Below, in pieces: positions 1 through 10,402 of a DNA stretch of 64,000 nucleotides (positions are counted from its first letter, which is position 1; each line of letters opens with the position of its first letter). Position numbers and translations under genes: made by a program. Below the pieces are notes generated by a model. The model had not been told where the DNA came from and ran no database searches. It worked only from the letters and a program-made list of their open reading frames with translations. This DNA is from Galeopsis tetrahit (taxonomy: Eukaryota; Streptophyta; Magnoliopsida; Lamiales; Lamiaceae): NCBI GenBank assembly GCA_963675135.1, contig OY776131.1, positions 35,487,381 to 35,551,380 on the forward strand, read 5' to 3'.

Positions 1-33
1 TTCGGGACCTACAAGTGGTATCAGAGCAGTAGT
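1..33 (+). repeat. 3' end of a B-family LTR with primer-binding site
   Basis: Bases 1-13 match the last bases of the B-family LTR seen complete at 14828-16102 (ending ACCTACA). Bases 16-27 are TGGTATCAGAGC, complementary to the 3' end of plant initiator tRNA-Met. Bases 29-33 (GTAGT) are the 5-bp target copy just before the element A LTR. The rest of this B copy lies to the left of the window. Confidence 0.85.
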
Positions 34-1471
34 TGTTGGGATATAAATTCACCCTAAGCCCCACTTGATGTTAGAATAGTTTTGATGGCCAAAACACTTA
101 GAGTTTATAAATGTAATAGGATCAGCTGACTTGTATAGAACAGCTTAGACTAGTCTTGTGTGATCAACTGTATTGATATCAGCTGATCAGCACAGTCCTG
201 GCTTACATGCCTATCCTCAAGATGAGAAGAGTAGAAGACATGAAGACTAGAAGATCCTTGAAGACTAGATAAGTTAAGGTGCTTGTATACCTACCTATCT
301 GATGGAGTCCCAGATTGAAGATGGCCTAAAGCAGTACAAAGAATTTCCAGATCAGAAGAGTGTTACTCGTCTGATATCAGAAGACAGAAGACCTAAGGCC
401 AGAAGAGTAGTCAGAAGACTAGAAGTACAGATCAGAAGACTATGTGCTCTTCCAGGACTCGGCTGATTCCTAAGTCATCTTGCAATTCAAACGAAGACCT
501 ACCTTATTTAGAAGATTGACATGATCCCAGGATTGAAGCAATCAAGCGGCTGGAATCAAGGAATCAAGCTATTATGGAAAGATTGCTCAAACGGCTAGTC
601 AACTCCAACTGCTAGTTGTAACCAATCTTCATTATAAATACAAGAGGATGAGGAATCACAAATAATAAGAAGTCACAAGAGAGAATTCAAAAGCTAAGCA
701 AGCAATCAAGCAAAAGCCATACTGTTCCAAGAGTTCTCCAAGAGCCAGAAATCCATTAAATTATCCATAGCTCTTAAGTGCTTCCTATCCAACCCTTAAG
801 AACCTGAAACCTGTTCATATTGTATATCAATTGTTTTAGGCATAGTGGTTAAGCAAATTATAAGCTTGAACCATTAGTTGGATACATCTCAAAAACCCCA
901 AAACCCTCATCGAAAGGTTAAAGTTTTTGAACCCCTCAAAGTGCAAGTGTTTACAATCACTTGTGGAGACCGCAGCTGTTAGGACGGCTCAGATCTCAAA
1001 GTCCTAACCTTGGGACTATAAAGGACAAGACCCTTGTAATTTGTGGAAATTAAAGGGATTAAACATCACGTTAGGACGTGAGAGTGGACGTAGGAACGTA
1101 TATCCGAACCACTATAAATCCGGTGTTATTTACTTTCTGCACTTTACATTTCTGCCTCTACATTCATTATTATATAGTGCATACTGTTATTTCAACACTC
1201 TTTAAAACAGGCCATAACTTTCAAACCGGCATCAGCTGAGTATTTTCATTAAGTAGAACAAGTTACAAGAACGAGTCTAAACAAGGGCCACCAAAATTCC
1301 GCATACAACCTTAACAATCAGATCACTATAGTCATCTGGACCAGCAGACTTGCAGTCCAGTTGACATAGCAATCAGAAGAGGTTCCCAACTCTGTTTGAA
1401 AAAGTTTTAAAGTCTATTCACCCCTCCCCTCTAGACTTTAATCCCATTCACTACTCGTTCAGGGACCAACA
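34..1471 (+). repeat. 5' LTR of element A
   Basis: A 1,438-bp LTR that starts TGTTGGGATA and ends GGGACCAACA (TG...CA). It is followed two bases later by the tRNA-Met primer site. The same sequence recurs at 14361 (partial) and at 16123-17560, which has exactly the same length and about five substitutions by eye. A TATAAATA box lies at 633-640. Confidence 0.92.
612..640 (+). promoter_or_regulatory. LTR promoter of element A: MYB-like sites and TATA box
   Basis: TATAAATA (633-640) is preceded by CTAGTTGTAACCAA (612-625). The reverse complement of that motif, TTGGTTACAACTA, also lies just upstream of the TATA box in the B and B-prime LTRs. Upstream are AACGGCTAGT-type repeats; the copy in the solo LTR (16693-16703) reads TCCAACGGCTA, which fits the MSA consensus bound by MYB3R factors, while the copy here is mutated. 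The box positions are read directly; factor binding is inferred. Confidence 0.5.
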
Positions 1472-1473
1472 AG

Positions 1474-1485
1474 TGGTATCAGAGC
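1474..1485 (+). other. Primer-binding site of element A (initiator tRNA-Met)
   Basis: TGGTATCAGAGC starts two bases after the LTR end. It is the classic plant copia minus-strand primer site. A 123-bp untranslated leader with a long A run (about 1568-1584) follows before gag. Confidence 0.9.
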
Positions 1486-1608
1486 AGTGGTTCTAACGGA
1501 CTACTGTCTCTAGATTATCAGAAGACTTGAGGGAGTCTTTCTGTAGTCCTCTTGAACAGATCTTTTTGAAAAAAAAAAAAAAAACTTGTTTTTGAAAACT
1601 CATACAGC

Positions 1609-3967
1609 ATGAGTGCTAACATGAGAAAGTTGCCTAAGTTTTCAGTTGAGGATTATGATTACTGGAAGATCAGGATGAGGAAGAATCTTACATCAGTCCA
1701 CTACAAGATGTGGTCTGTAATCACAGAAGGCCCGATCACCATCATGACAGTCAACACTGCAAATGGTGATCCAGAAGTCCAAGTTGGAGAGCTGGTTCCC
1801 AAGCCTATGAAGGACCTCACACCAGAAGAGATGAAGCAATCAAATCTTGATAGCATTGCTCAAGATTACATAATGCAAACTCTTCCAAATGAGTACATTG
1901 CAAAGGTAATCCACTGTGAGTCAGCCAGAGAGATGTGGGAGGCATTGGCACTTCTCTGTGAAGGAACTGAGCTGATCAAGGAATCCAAGTTGTCTACAGC
2001 AGTCAAGAAGTTCGAACACTTCAAGATGCAACCAGAAGAGTCTATTGATCAGTTAGACAATAGATTTACCAAGATCATCAATGAGATAGAATCTCTGGGC
2101 AAGAAATATACAAATAGAGAGAAAAATCTAAAGATCTTAGACTCTCTAACCAAGAAATGGAGACTCAAGAAGACCATCATCAAGGATACTCAAGATATCA
2201 AGAAGTGATCTGGAAAGAGAAGAAAACTCAGGAAGTGATGAGCCAACTGCAACCCCATCTACCTCCAAGACTGTAGCCTTCAAGGCAGCCAATACAAAAG
2301 CTGCAAGTACCTCATCTGGCAAGACCTCTCTGAAAACAGAAGACTGTGAAGGATCAGACATGAGTCTGAAGGAACAAATGGCTCTTATGATCAAAAGATT
2401 TGAAAGGATGAACACCCTCAACAGCAAATATAGAAAATTCTATAGAAACTACAAAGATAGAAGAGCAAGTTCACCCTCCAGAAGTTCCAGAGAAAGAACA
2501 CCAGAAAGACATCCTAGAAGGGATGTGGAGTCATCTGACAGCCGAGGATCTAGAAGAAGAGATGCCACTCCTCCAAGGAGAGGCAATTCAAATCAGAAAC
2601 CTGGATCTTGCTTCCACTGTGGCAAACCAGGTCACTATGTCTATGAATGTCCTGAGCTGGATTTGGATGACAAGAAAGAAAGAAGGCCAAGAAGAACCTC
2701 AGACAAGAAAGCAATGGTGACTGAAGAATCTGAATATCAAAGTGATGAACTCCCTACATCACCAGACGATCAAATCTTTTCAGATGATTCAGACGACCTA
2801 GCTATGATGGCCATAGGTGAAAATGAGGTAAACTCCTATACTAGTACTTTCCATTCACCTATTTTTTCACAATCAGATGAGATAAACTCATCTGAAGGCG
2901 AATCAGAAGACACCTATTATCAATCTTTAAGAAAGATAAAAGGTGATCTTGATATTGCCACTAGAGCTTTCATAGAAGTGGAAGAGGAGAATAAGGATCT
3001 AAGGAAAGAAATTGCTAAGTTGAAAAAGGCTAAGTTTGAGAACACCCCTGAGTTGGTCACAATGAATGAAAGATTGACCAGAGAAGTAGAGCTTCTTAAG
3101 GAAGAAAATACCACAATAACTCAGTTGTATGAGGGGATGTTACAAACTCAAGCTTTAGAAACTAAGGAACTTCGTTCACTACAATCCAAATTCAATGATC
3201 TCTTCCAAACACACAAGCTCTTAGAAAAGGAGAAGGAATGCCTAAATCAAAAGATTTCAGAGTTCAATAAAGCTTCTACTACTATTGAAAGTATCTCTGA
3301 GTATTATAGATCAAATGGCAATAAGATGGGTTTTGGTTATGAACTTAATTCATCTACATCCTCTCCAGCTGGGGGTAGTACACCTAACAAGTGCACTACT
3401 CAGACACATGAAAAGGGTGAGTGTTCTAAACACAATGAACCTAATATGAACCAAAAGGCATCTGTACCAGCTAAGGCTAACTATCCCAAAAATAAAAATG
3501 GTAAAGGACAAGCTAACCCCAAGCCTGTACAGAGAAACAGCAGACAGCCTAGACCATCTCGCCTGAGACAGTCTCAGCTGTATGCTGCTCCAGCCAAGAA
3601 GAAGAAATCTTCTTCAAACAAATCTGTTCTCTTTGCACCCCCTATCTCTTATGATATTGTGAGAACAGAAGAGTATGGTCCATATAATCGTGTGCATCGA
3701 CCAGCTAATGCACCCAGGTCGAATGTAACTAGTCAAAAGGTCATGTATGTACACTCCTATAAAGGGAAACCATTTGACTATTACTTAGCTGACACAAAGA
3801 ACAAATCAGATCAGTCCAAGGTGCTGACTGGTAAGATTTGGTTCTGTGATGCCCGAGGGAAACAACTCAAATGTTCAAGGTTGTTTAAACGACCAATGTA
3901 TATGTGGGTTCCCAAGGGTAGTACTAACACCCAAGGACCCAAAACAAAATGGGTACCTAAAACTTAA
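1609..3967 (+). pseudogene. gag of element A, frameshifted
   Basis: Encodes the structural Gag protein that would form the cytoplasmic virus-like particle. The first 199 codons (1609-2208) hold the copia Gag core, closely matching the B and B-prime Gags. At about 2205 the segment equivalent to the WSAETMFQTLKAHEF stretch of B-prime is missing and the frame shifts. Reading resumes in another frame to the TAA at 3965. The second part has a CCHC zinc knuckle (CFHCGKPGHYVYEC, about 2608-2650), acidic Ser-rich stretches, a heptad-like coiled coil (about 2930-3290) and a basic tail ending in WVPKT. The C-terminal coiled coil is typical of Sirevirus Gag. It is a broken copy. Confidence 0.85.
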
Positions 3968-5722
3968 CTTTCCTTGCAGGAAAGAAGGGACCTATACAGA
4001 AGAGGAGGTCTAGCAGGAGAAACTTGGTACATAGATAGTGGATGCTCAACTCACATGACAGGAACCAAAGCCCTGCTGACCAACTACATAGAGAAGAAAG
4101 GTCCAAAAGTTTTCTTTGGTGATAACGCGCATGGTAACACAAAAGGATATGGCACCCTTAAAAATGGTGACATTGAGGTACATGATGTATCATATGTAGA
4201 AGGTCTTAAGTTTAATTTATTATCTGTTTCTCATTTTTGTGACACTGGTTACTCAGTCAAATTCTCTAAAGATGAGTGTCTCATAAGTGATAAGAGAACA
4301 AAACAAAACCTTCTAACAGGATCTAGAAAGGGAAGTATGTATCTTGCAAATTGGAACAGCTGTCCTAAGGATACATGTCTGCTTGTGAAGAGCCCTAAAG
4401 ATGTCAGCTGGCTATGGCACAAACGTCTTAGTCATCTGAACTTTAAGACTATGAACAAGCTAGCAAGGGAATCCTTAGTTGATGGTCTGCCTAATGAACT
4501 CTACTGTAAAGATCAGGTATGTGATGCATGTCAACAAGGAAAGCAAACAAAGGTCTCCTTCAAGACCAAGAAGACAGCATCAACCAGCAGAGTTCTTGAA
4601 TTGCTTCACATGGATCTCTTTGGACCAATCACTCCAACCACTCTAACAGGAAGAAAGTACACTCTTATTGTTGTAGATGACTACTCCAAGTTTACTTGGG
4701 TTATCTTCTTATACAAGAAGAGTGAAACACAGCAGAAACTTCCTGAACTATTGAAGAGGATCCAAGTAGAGAAAGGAGAACCAATTGTGAAAATTAGAAG
4801 TGACAAAGGCACTGAATTCATTAACTCTTATATTATTGCCTATTGTACTACTAATGGTATTCAGCATGAGACAAGTGCAGCAAGAACACCTCAACAGAAT
4901 GGTGTAGCTGAAAGAAGAGTCAGAACACTCAAAGAAGCTGCCAGAACACTCCTTGCTGAATTCTCCACTCCCAAGAAGCTATGGGCAGAAGCCATCAACA
5001 CAGCTTGTCACACTCAAAACAGGTCAGGTATTCATAAAATACATGAGAAAACCCCATATGAACTGTGGAAAGGAAGAAAACCTAGAGTATCTTACTTTCA
5101 TATATTTGGTTGTAAGTGTTTCATTCACAACAATGTGAAGAGTAAGTTGAATGCCTTTGATGCCAAAGCAGATGAGGGGATATTCTTAGGATACTCCTCT
5201 ACTAGCAAAGCATTCAGGGTACTCAACAAACAAACCCTTCTTTTGGAAGAAACACCCCATGTTGTTTTTGATGAGTCTTGTGATAAGAATGCAGTAGAAA
5301 CAAATTCAGCTGCAGAACAGATGAGACATCTAGTGATCAAGTCTAGACCAGATGAGTTCATTGAAGTAAATGAACCTTTCCCTGAAGAACCAGAGGAGGA
5401 TAAGCCTCATAGACCTGTCACCAGATCTCAAACTCAGGCAGGACAAGCTGACCAGAATCAAGATGCACCAATCCCAAATGCCAGGGGGAATGATCTTTTT
5501 GACACACAAGATACAGATGATGATCGACCTAATCAAGTCAACCCTCCTGATGGCACTAGATCAGATGAGAATCCAAGCTCATCCAATGCAGATACTCCCG
5601 CGAGGCATACATGGAGAAACAATCATCCATCAAACCTCATCTTAGGAGGAGCAGAATCAGGTGTCAAGACCAGAAGACAACTGAATCAGAACTCACAATC
5701 ATCTATGTTCTGCTGGTGTGCC
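3968..5722 (+). pseudogene. pol of element A, protease and integrase part
   Basis: In the same frame as the end of gag and separated from it by one TAA (3965-3967); there is no ATG at its start, so expression would need readthrough or another recoding route. In order it shows the aspartic protease motif (WYIDSGCSTHMTG), the integrase zinc domain (WHKRLSHLN then CDACQQGKQ), and the DDE core (MDLFGPI, RSDKGTEF, and E in GVAERR). The reading frame runs open to FCWCA, where a solo LTR is inserted. An apparent ORF tail to 5785 is solo-LTR sequence and not part of pol. Pol resumes in frame at 6965. Confidence 0.88.
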
Positions 5723-6964
5723 TGCTGGAACACGCCGGCGAAGGCGGTCCGTCACCAGGATCGTTGTCGGATGCCAAACGTATAAATAAATAAATAAAAC
5801 CTAAACATGCTTCTAAAACATAGTTTAGATCCGTTACCCTTGAAGATCGAGGCGTTGATTCCAATCTACAGATCTTCTAGTCTGTCTCCCAACTTCGCTC
5901 GAACACCGGGTGGACGGCGTGCTATCAAACGTGGAGAAGGTGCCTCAATTTCGTCTCCTTGAAACCCTAGCCGTTTTTCTCTATTTCGTGTGTGCTAGGG
6001 TTTCAAAACTGAATTAGGGCTCCTATTTATAATTTCCATAAGTTTCATGGGCCAGACTAGGGATCCATTAGAAGGTATAGGGCTTGGGCTTCTTACAGGC
6101 CCAAATACTCTTATGTTCAGCCCAGAACATATAATTTGGCCCGAGAACATTAATTCATTCCACTAGAGAATTAATGTTGCACTCCCGTCCTATCCCGAAC
6201 CGAATCAGGGCTTCTATTAGACTTTATAATTCCCCGTGTTTAAGATATCGCACGTCCATTAATTATTAAAGCTCCCGACTTCTTTAAATAATTAATTACT
6301 ATAATTCCTTGAGTAGTACCACTCAACCTTGTTGTCGTACGGATTAAATCCACCTGCAGGGTTTAATACGACAATCCTTTATGAGTTTCCTCAAGGGGAC
6401 ATCATCAGCCTGGATGTACAGGACACGGTGCCCTAATGCCAATAAGTAGACATCATGCGAGCGATGCCACTACCCAAAATACAGAGCGTGAAGAATCTAT
6501 CAAGATTCTCACCTATGGTACATCAAAGTAGTGAACAAGCACCCCACACATCTAAATATCACACTTAGGGTTAAGAATCATAAAAGTCACCAAGACTTCT
6601 AGTTCTTCATAACAGTCAGAACAGAAGAACATGTCTTATCTGTGATCCATTCAATACGCCACAACGCACTAGTATAAACTAATGGCCAAGACAAACCACT
6701 AACAAGTTTATACTACAACTTAAACCAATAGTTTTGTCCATAACTATCTTAGTTGTGAATACTGTTTATATCTTACAAGGAACTGACAATGTGATCTTCT
6801 GTGTGACTACAAACCCACCACATCGTCTACAATGCAAGATAAGCAGACATACAAGTAATCACAAAGAATGCAATAATGTGAAAAACCATTTATTTCAGAT
6901 AAAAGGAAATCGAATATACGTCACAAAAGCCCACTAAAAGTTTGCTTTACAGTATACACCAACA
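5723..6964 (-). mobile_element. Solo LTR of an unrelated retrotransposon inside pol
   Basis: A 1,242-bp insertion with LTR-type ends (plus strand TGCTGG...CCAACA) flanked by a perfect GTGCC duplication at 5718-5722 and 6965-6969. Reading on the minus strand (TGTTGG...CCAGCA) is favoured because that strand has a TATA-like box (ATTATAAATAGG, about 6020) followed by a leader-like AAACCCTAG stretch. No internal region, primer site or polypurine tract is present, so it is a solo LTR left by LTR-LTR recombination. It has no similarity I can see to the A, B or B-prime LTRs. Confidence 0.85.
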
Positions 6965-8505
6965 GTGCCTTCTTATCCAACATTGAACCAGCTGACATAG
7001 AAGAAGCAATGACAGATAGCAATTGGATCACTGCTATGCAAGAAGAACTAAACCAATTCGAAAGAAATGAAGTCTGGGAATTGGTAGATCGTCCTGAAAA
7101 CCACAATGTAGTAGGAACAAAGTGGGTATTCAAGAACAAGAAGGACGAAAATGATGTGATAACTAGAAATAAGGCTAGGCTAGTTGCAAAAGGATACTCT
7201 CAATCTGAAGGAATTGACTATGATGAAACCTTTGCTCCAGTAGCCAGATTAGAAGCCATACGACTGTTTCTAGCCTATGCATCATATATGGGCTTCAAGG
7301 TATATCAAATGGACGTCAAGAGTGCTTTTCTAAATGGTATTCTGGTAGAAGAAGTATATGTAGAGCAGCCTCCAGGATTTGAAAAAGGTGAACAAGTATA
7401 TCGACTGAAGAAGGCTCTCTATGGTCTAAAACAAGCCCCTAGAGCTTGGTATGACACATTGTCACAATTCCTACTTGACAATGGATATACAAAAGGCAAA
7501 GTGGATAGAACTCTTTTCAGAATACAAGAAGGAGAAGACATTCTAATGGTACAAATATATGTAGATGACATTATATTTGGATCACCCAATCAAGAGATGT
7601 GCAAGAAGTTCTCTGAACTTATGCAAGGAAAATTTGAAATGAGCATGATGGGTGAGATGAATTACTTCCTAGGACTTCAAGTCAAGCAGAGTTCAGAAGG
7701 GATCTTCATCAACCAGTCCAAGTATACCAAGAGTCTATTAGAAAGATTCAAAGCTCTACAATGCAAGACTGCAAGGATTCCAATGATGACATCTTTCAAA
7801 ATGGAACCAGATGAGTCCGGAAAGGCAGTTGATCAAGCTGAATATAGAGCACTGATCGGATCTCTACTATACCTTACAGCTAGCAGACCAGACATAACAT
7901 TTGATGTAGGAGTATGTGCTAGGTTTCAAGCAAACCCAAAGCAAAGTCATCTAGAAGCAGCAAGGAAGATTCTCAAGTACCTAAAAGGAACAGTCAACCT
8001 AGGACTATGGTACCCTGCTGATGACAATCTAGAATTGAGTGGCTATTCTGACTCAGACTATGGAGGATGTAGAATTGATAGGAAATCCACATCTGGAACC
8101 TGTCAATTCCTAGGCAACAAGTTGATATCATGGTTCTCAAAGAAGCAAACCTCAGTTGCAACCTCCACCACTGAAGCAGAGTATATGGCAGCTGGTAGTT
8201 GTTGTAGTCAGCTGCTCTGGCTAGTTCAACAACTCAAGGATTACAATGTAGAGGCAAGAGAAGTCCCTATGTATTGTGATAGCAGCAGTGCCATTGCCAT
8301 CACTCAAAATCCAGTCCTCCACACAAGGTGCAAGCATGTCGACATCCGACACCACTTCATAAGAGACCACCTTGAAAAGAAGGACATCAAGATGGAGAAA
8401 ATTCACACAGATATCCAAAGAGCAGACATCTTGACTAAGCCCCTAGCTGAAGAACGATTCAAGACCCTATGCTACAGCTTAGGACTCCTGGATCCAAGCA
8501 CATGA
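6965..8505 (+). pseudogene. pol of element A, reverse transcriptase and RNase H part
   Basis: Continues pol after the solo LTR; from 7009 it is open for 498 codons. It shows the copia reverse transcriptase block (VARLEAIRLFLAYAS, QMDVKSAFLNG, LKQAPRAWYD, and the catalytic YVDDIIFGS), then the RNase H domain (SGYSDSDYGG, STTEAEYMA, CDSSSAIAI) and the usual copia ending (TKPLAEERF...LGLLD). No stop or frameshift is seen within this part. It is counted as broken because the upstream half is separated by the insertion, leaving no continuous polyprotein. Confidence 0.88.
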
Positions 8506-10249
8506 AGAGAAGAGATCAGCTGAAGACCTCAGCTGATACAGGTGCAGCAGACTAGGAGGATCAGATGAGGTGAATAGACACCCTCATCTTCAGGTAAGTT
8601 CATTCCCGATGAAGACAAATAAAGCTGAGGGAAAACTTAGAGTCATCTAATCAAGGGGGAATCAATGATACCTTAAGAATCCTTGATGAAATACTCTAAA
8701 ATCTGCATTGCATATCATACATATATATATATATAGACAGCAGACTTGAACAAGGTTATTTGATTTCTTTACAAGCAATGTATAACTATGTATATTAATA
8801 AATTATTCTTCATAAAATACTTTATCTTGTATACATACATACAGTACACTATTGAGTTATACTGGTTGGATTAATACACCATCCTCACCGACTCAACAGT
8901 ATGCATGCACTGTACGGATTTCAAATAACTCTTGCTCAAAATTTATAAATTCTGCATTCCATAAGATAAAGTCTGAATATCTTTAAATGTGAACCCTTAG
9001 ATCAAGAATCTCATTGTTGATCTTAAGAAGTAACTTTTCAGAAATACAGACCTATCAACTCTATAATTTTGTAATCTTTCACTCCACTACCTCATTTCTA
9101 CCCGTATAAAAGGAGGAAGTTATGAGAACACCTAAGAACACAAATCACCAACTATAATTTTTGTTTCAGGTATGGAGAAGATCGAAAGAAAAGATGGAAT
9201 GGAGATCATTCTTCAACCAAAGTCTTGGGTGAAGGAGATGAAGATTTGTCCAGAAGATGAAGATGATGCAGATCAACATACTTGGCCTACTCAACATGAG
9301 TATGCCTGTGAAAACTAGAGGAAGGAGAGAAGTCCTTATTGAAAACTAGAGGAAAGAGAGATGCAGAGGACAGAGTAGCAAACAAGCAGAGCTTCTTCTC
9401 CAGGGGGAAGTTCTACATGGAGAGCTTGTTATCAAAAGCTATTGTGTCTAAACAGAACATGAAGGCTGAGTCCATGGCTCTCTCTTCGACTCCATTGAAG
9501 CCTCTTCCAATCTTCCTTCTCTTTCAAGAGTAGCGAAGAGATTCAATTAGGACACATTTGATGCTACAACCCATCTGATGATGAGGAACATCAGATGGTA
9601 AGGGCAACCTGAACCAGTGGGATATCATCCAGGCTGATCATCTACATATTGATTTGATGGTCCTACTTGATTCAGACAGAGCTGGAAGATCCATCAAACC
9701 AGGTTGGATCACCACTCACAATAAAGCTGGAAGATCCATCATCCAGGTTGGATCATCACAGCAACAATGAAGGATCCATCAAGCCAAGTTGGACCTTCAA
9801 AGCACAGAAGATTTACTCAGCAAATCCCAATCCTCCACTCAGCTGATCAGAAGACCTACTCAGCTGACCAGAAGACTTCCAAGAGAAATCAGCAGACATT
9901 TTCAAGAAATCAGAAGACGTCACTCTGCTGATCAGATCACTTGATTTTTGAGTTTAAATGACTATCTTTGATCATGTAATTCATTCTAGATTTATTCCTG
10001 AATGTAATTAAACAAATTGGCTTATATAAGGAATGCAATTCTCTTATAAAAAAAACGGCCTTGATGATCAATTCTTGCCACAAAATTAGTCACAACGGCT
10101 ATTTTTGGTAATGATGTCATTAATACTCAATTACCAAATTGCCAGCAAATCAACAGTTGCCACATGGCAAATTCAGCCGGCAAATTTAAAGACAGCCCAA
10201 AATCAAAGAAGGAAAATCTTGGGCTCTACTCCACAATTAAATCCAAATC
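8506..10249 (+). other. Spacer between pol and third ORF of element A
   Basis: A 1.74-kb stretch without a convincing gene. It holds a block also present after pol in B and B-prime (AAAGCTGAGGG, then AAGGGGGAATC at 8653-8663), a second purine tract (CAGGGGGAAG, 9401-9410), a short TA repeat near 8723, a partial duplication of a GAAAACTAGAGGAA motif near 9310-9350, and several GGATCCATCA repeats (9680-9790). The G5 purine tracts resemble the 3' polypurine tract and may be extra plus-strand primer sites. Confidence 0.6.
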
Positions 10250-10402
10250 TGACCGTTAGATCAAGAGTTGTTGGAGTATATATATATACACACCCTTAAA
10301 CCTCTCCCAAACCCTTTCGCTTACAATTCACTTTTGCTCTCAATACTCTCTCGTCCTGCAAATTTCTTTCAAGCTCTCAAAACCTAACACTCAAACACTA
10401 CT
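10250..10402 (+). promoter_or_regulatory. Promoter-like region upstream of the third ORF (element A)
   Basis: TGACCGTTAGA (10250-10260) is the reverse complement of TCTAACGGTCA, an exact match to the MSA consensus YCYAACGGYYA. A TATA-like run TATATATATATA lies at 10278-10289. A pyrimidine-rich leader follows up to the ATG at 10403. Corresponding regions of B and B-prime keep CCGTTGGATC. The elements are visible; promoter activity is inferred. Confidence 0.45.

Noticed and set aside
2146..2427. 93-codon minus-strand frame across the gag frameshift
   Set aside because: Antisense to gag coding DNA in Ser/Glu-rich codons; no homology of its own.
6734..6937. 67-codon plus-strand frame inside the solo LTR
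   Set aside because: Lies in LTR sequence of the opposite element strand, with no recognisable domain.
9339..9533. 64-codon frame in the A spacer
   Set aside because: Starts without support and is not conserved in the B or B-prime spacers.
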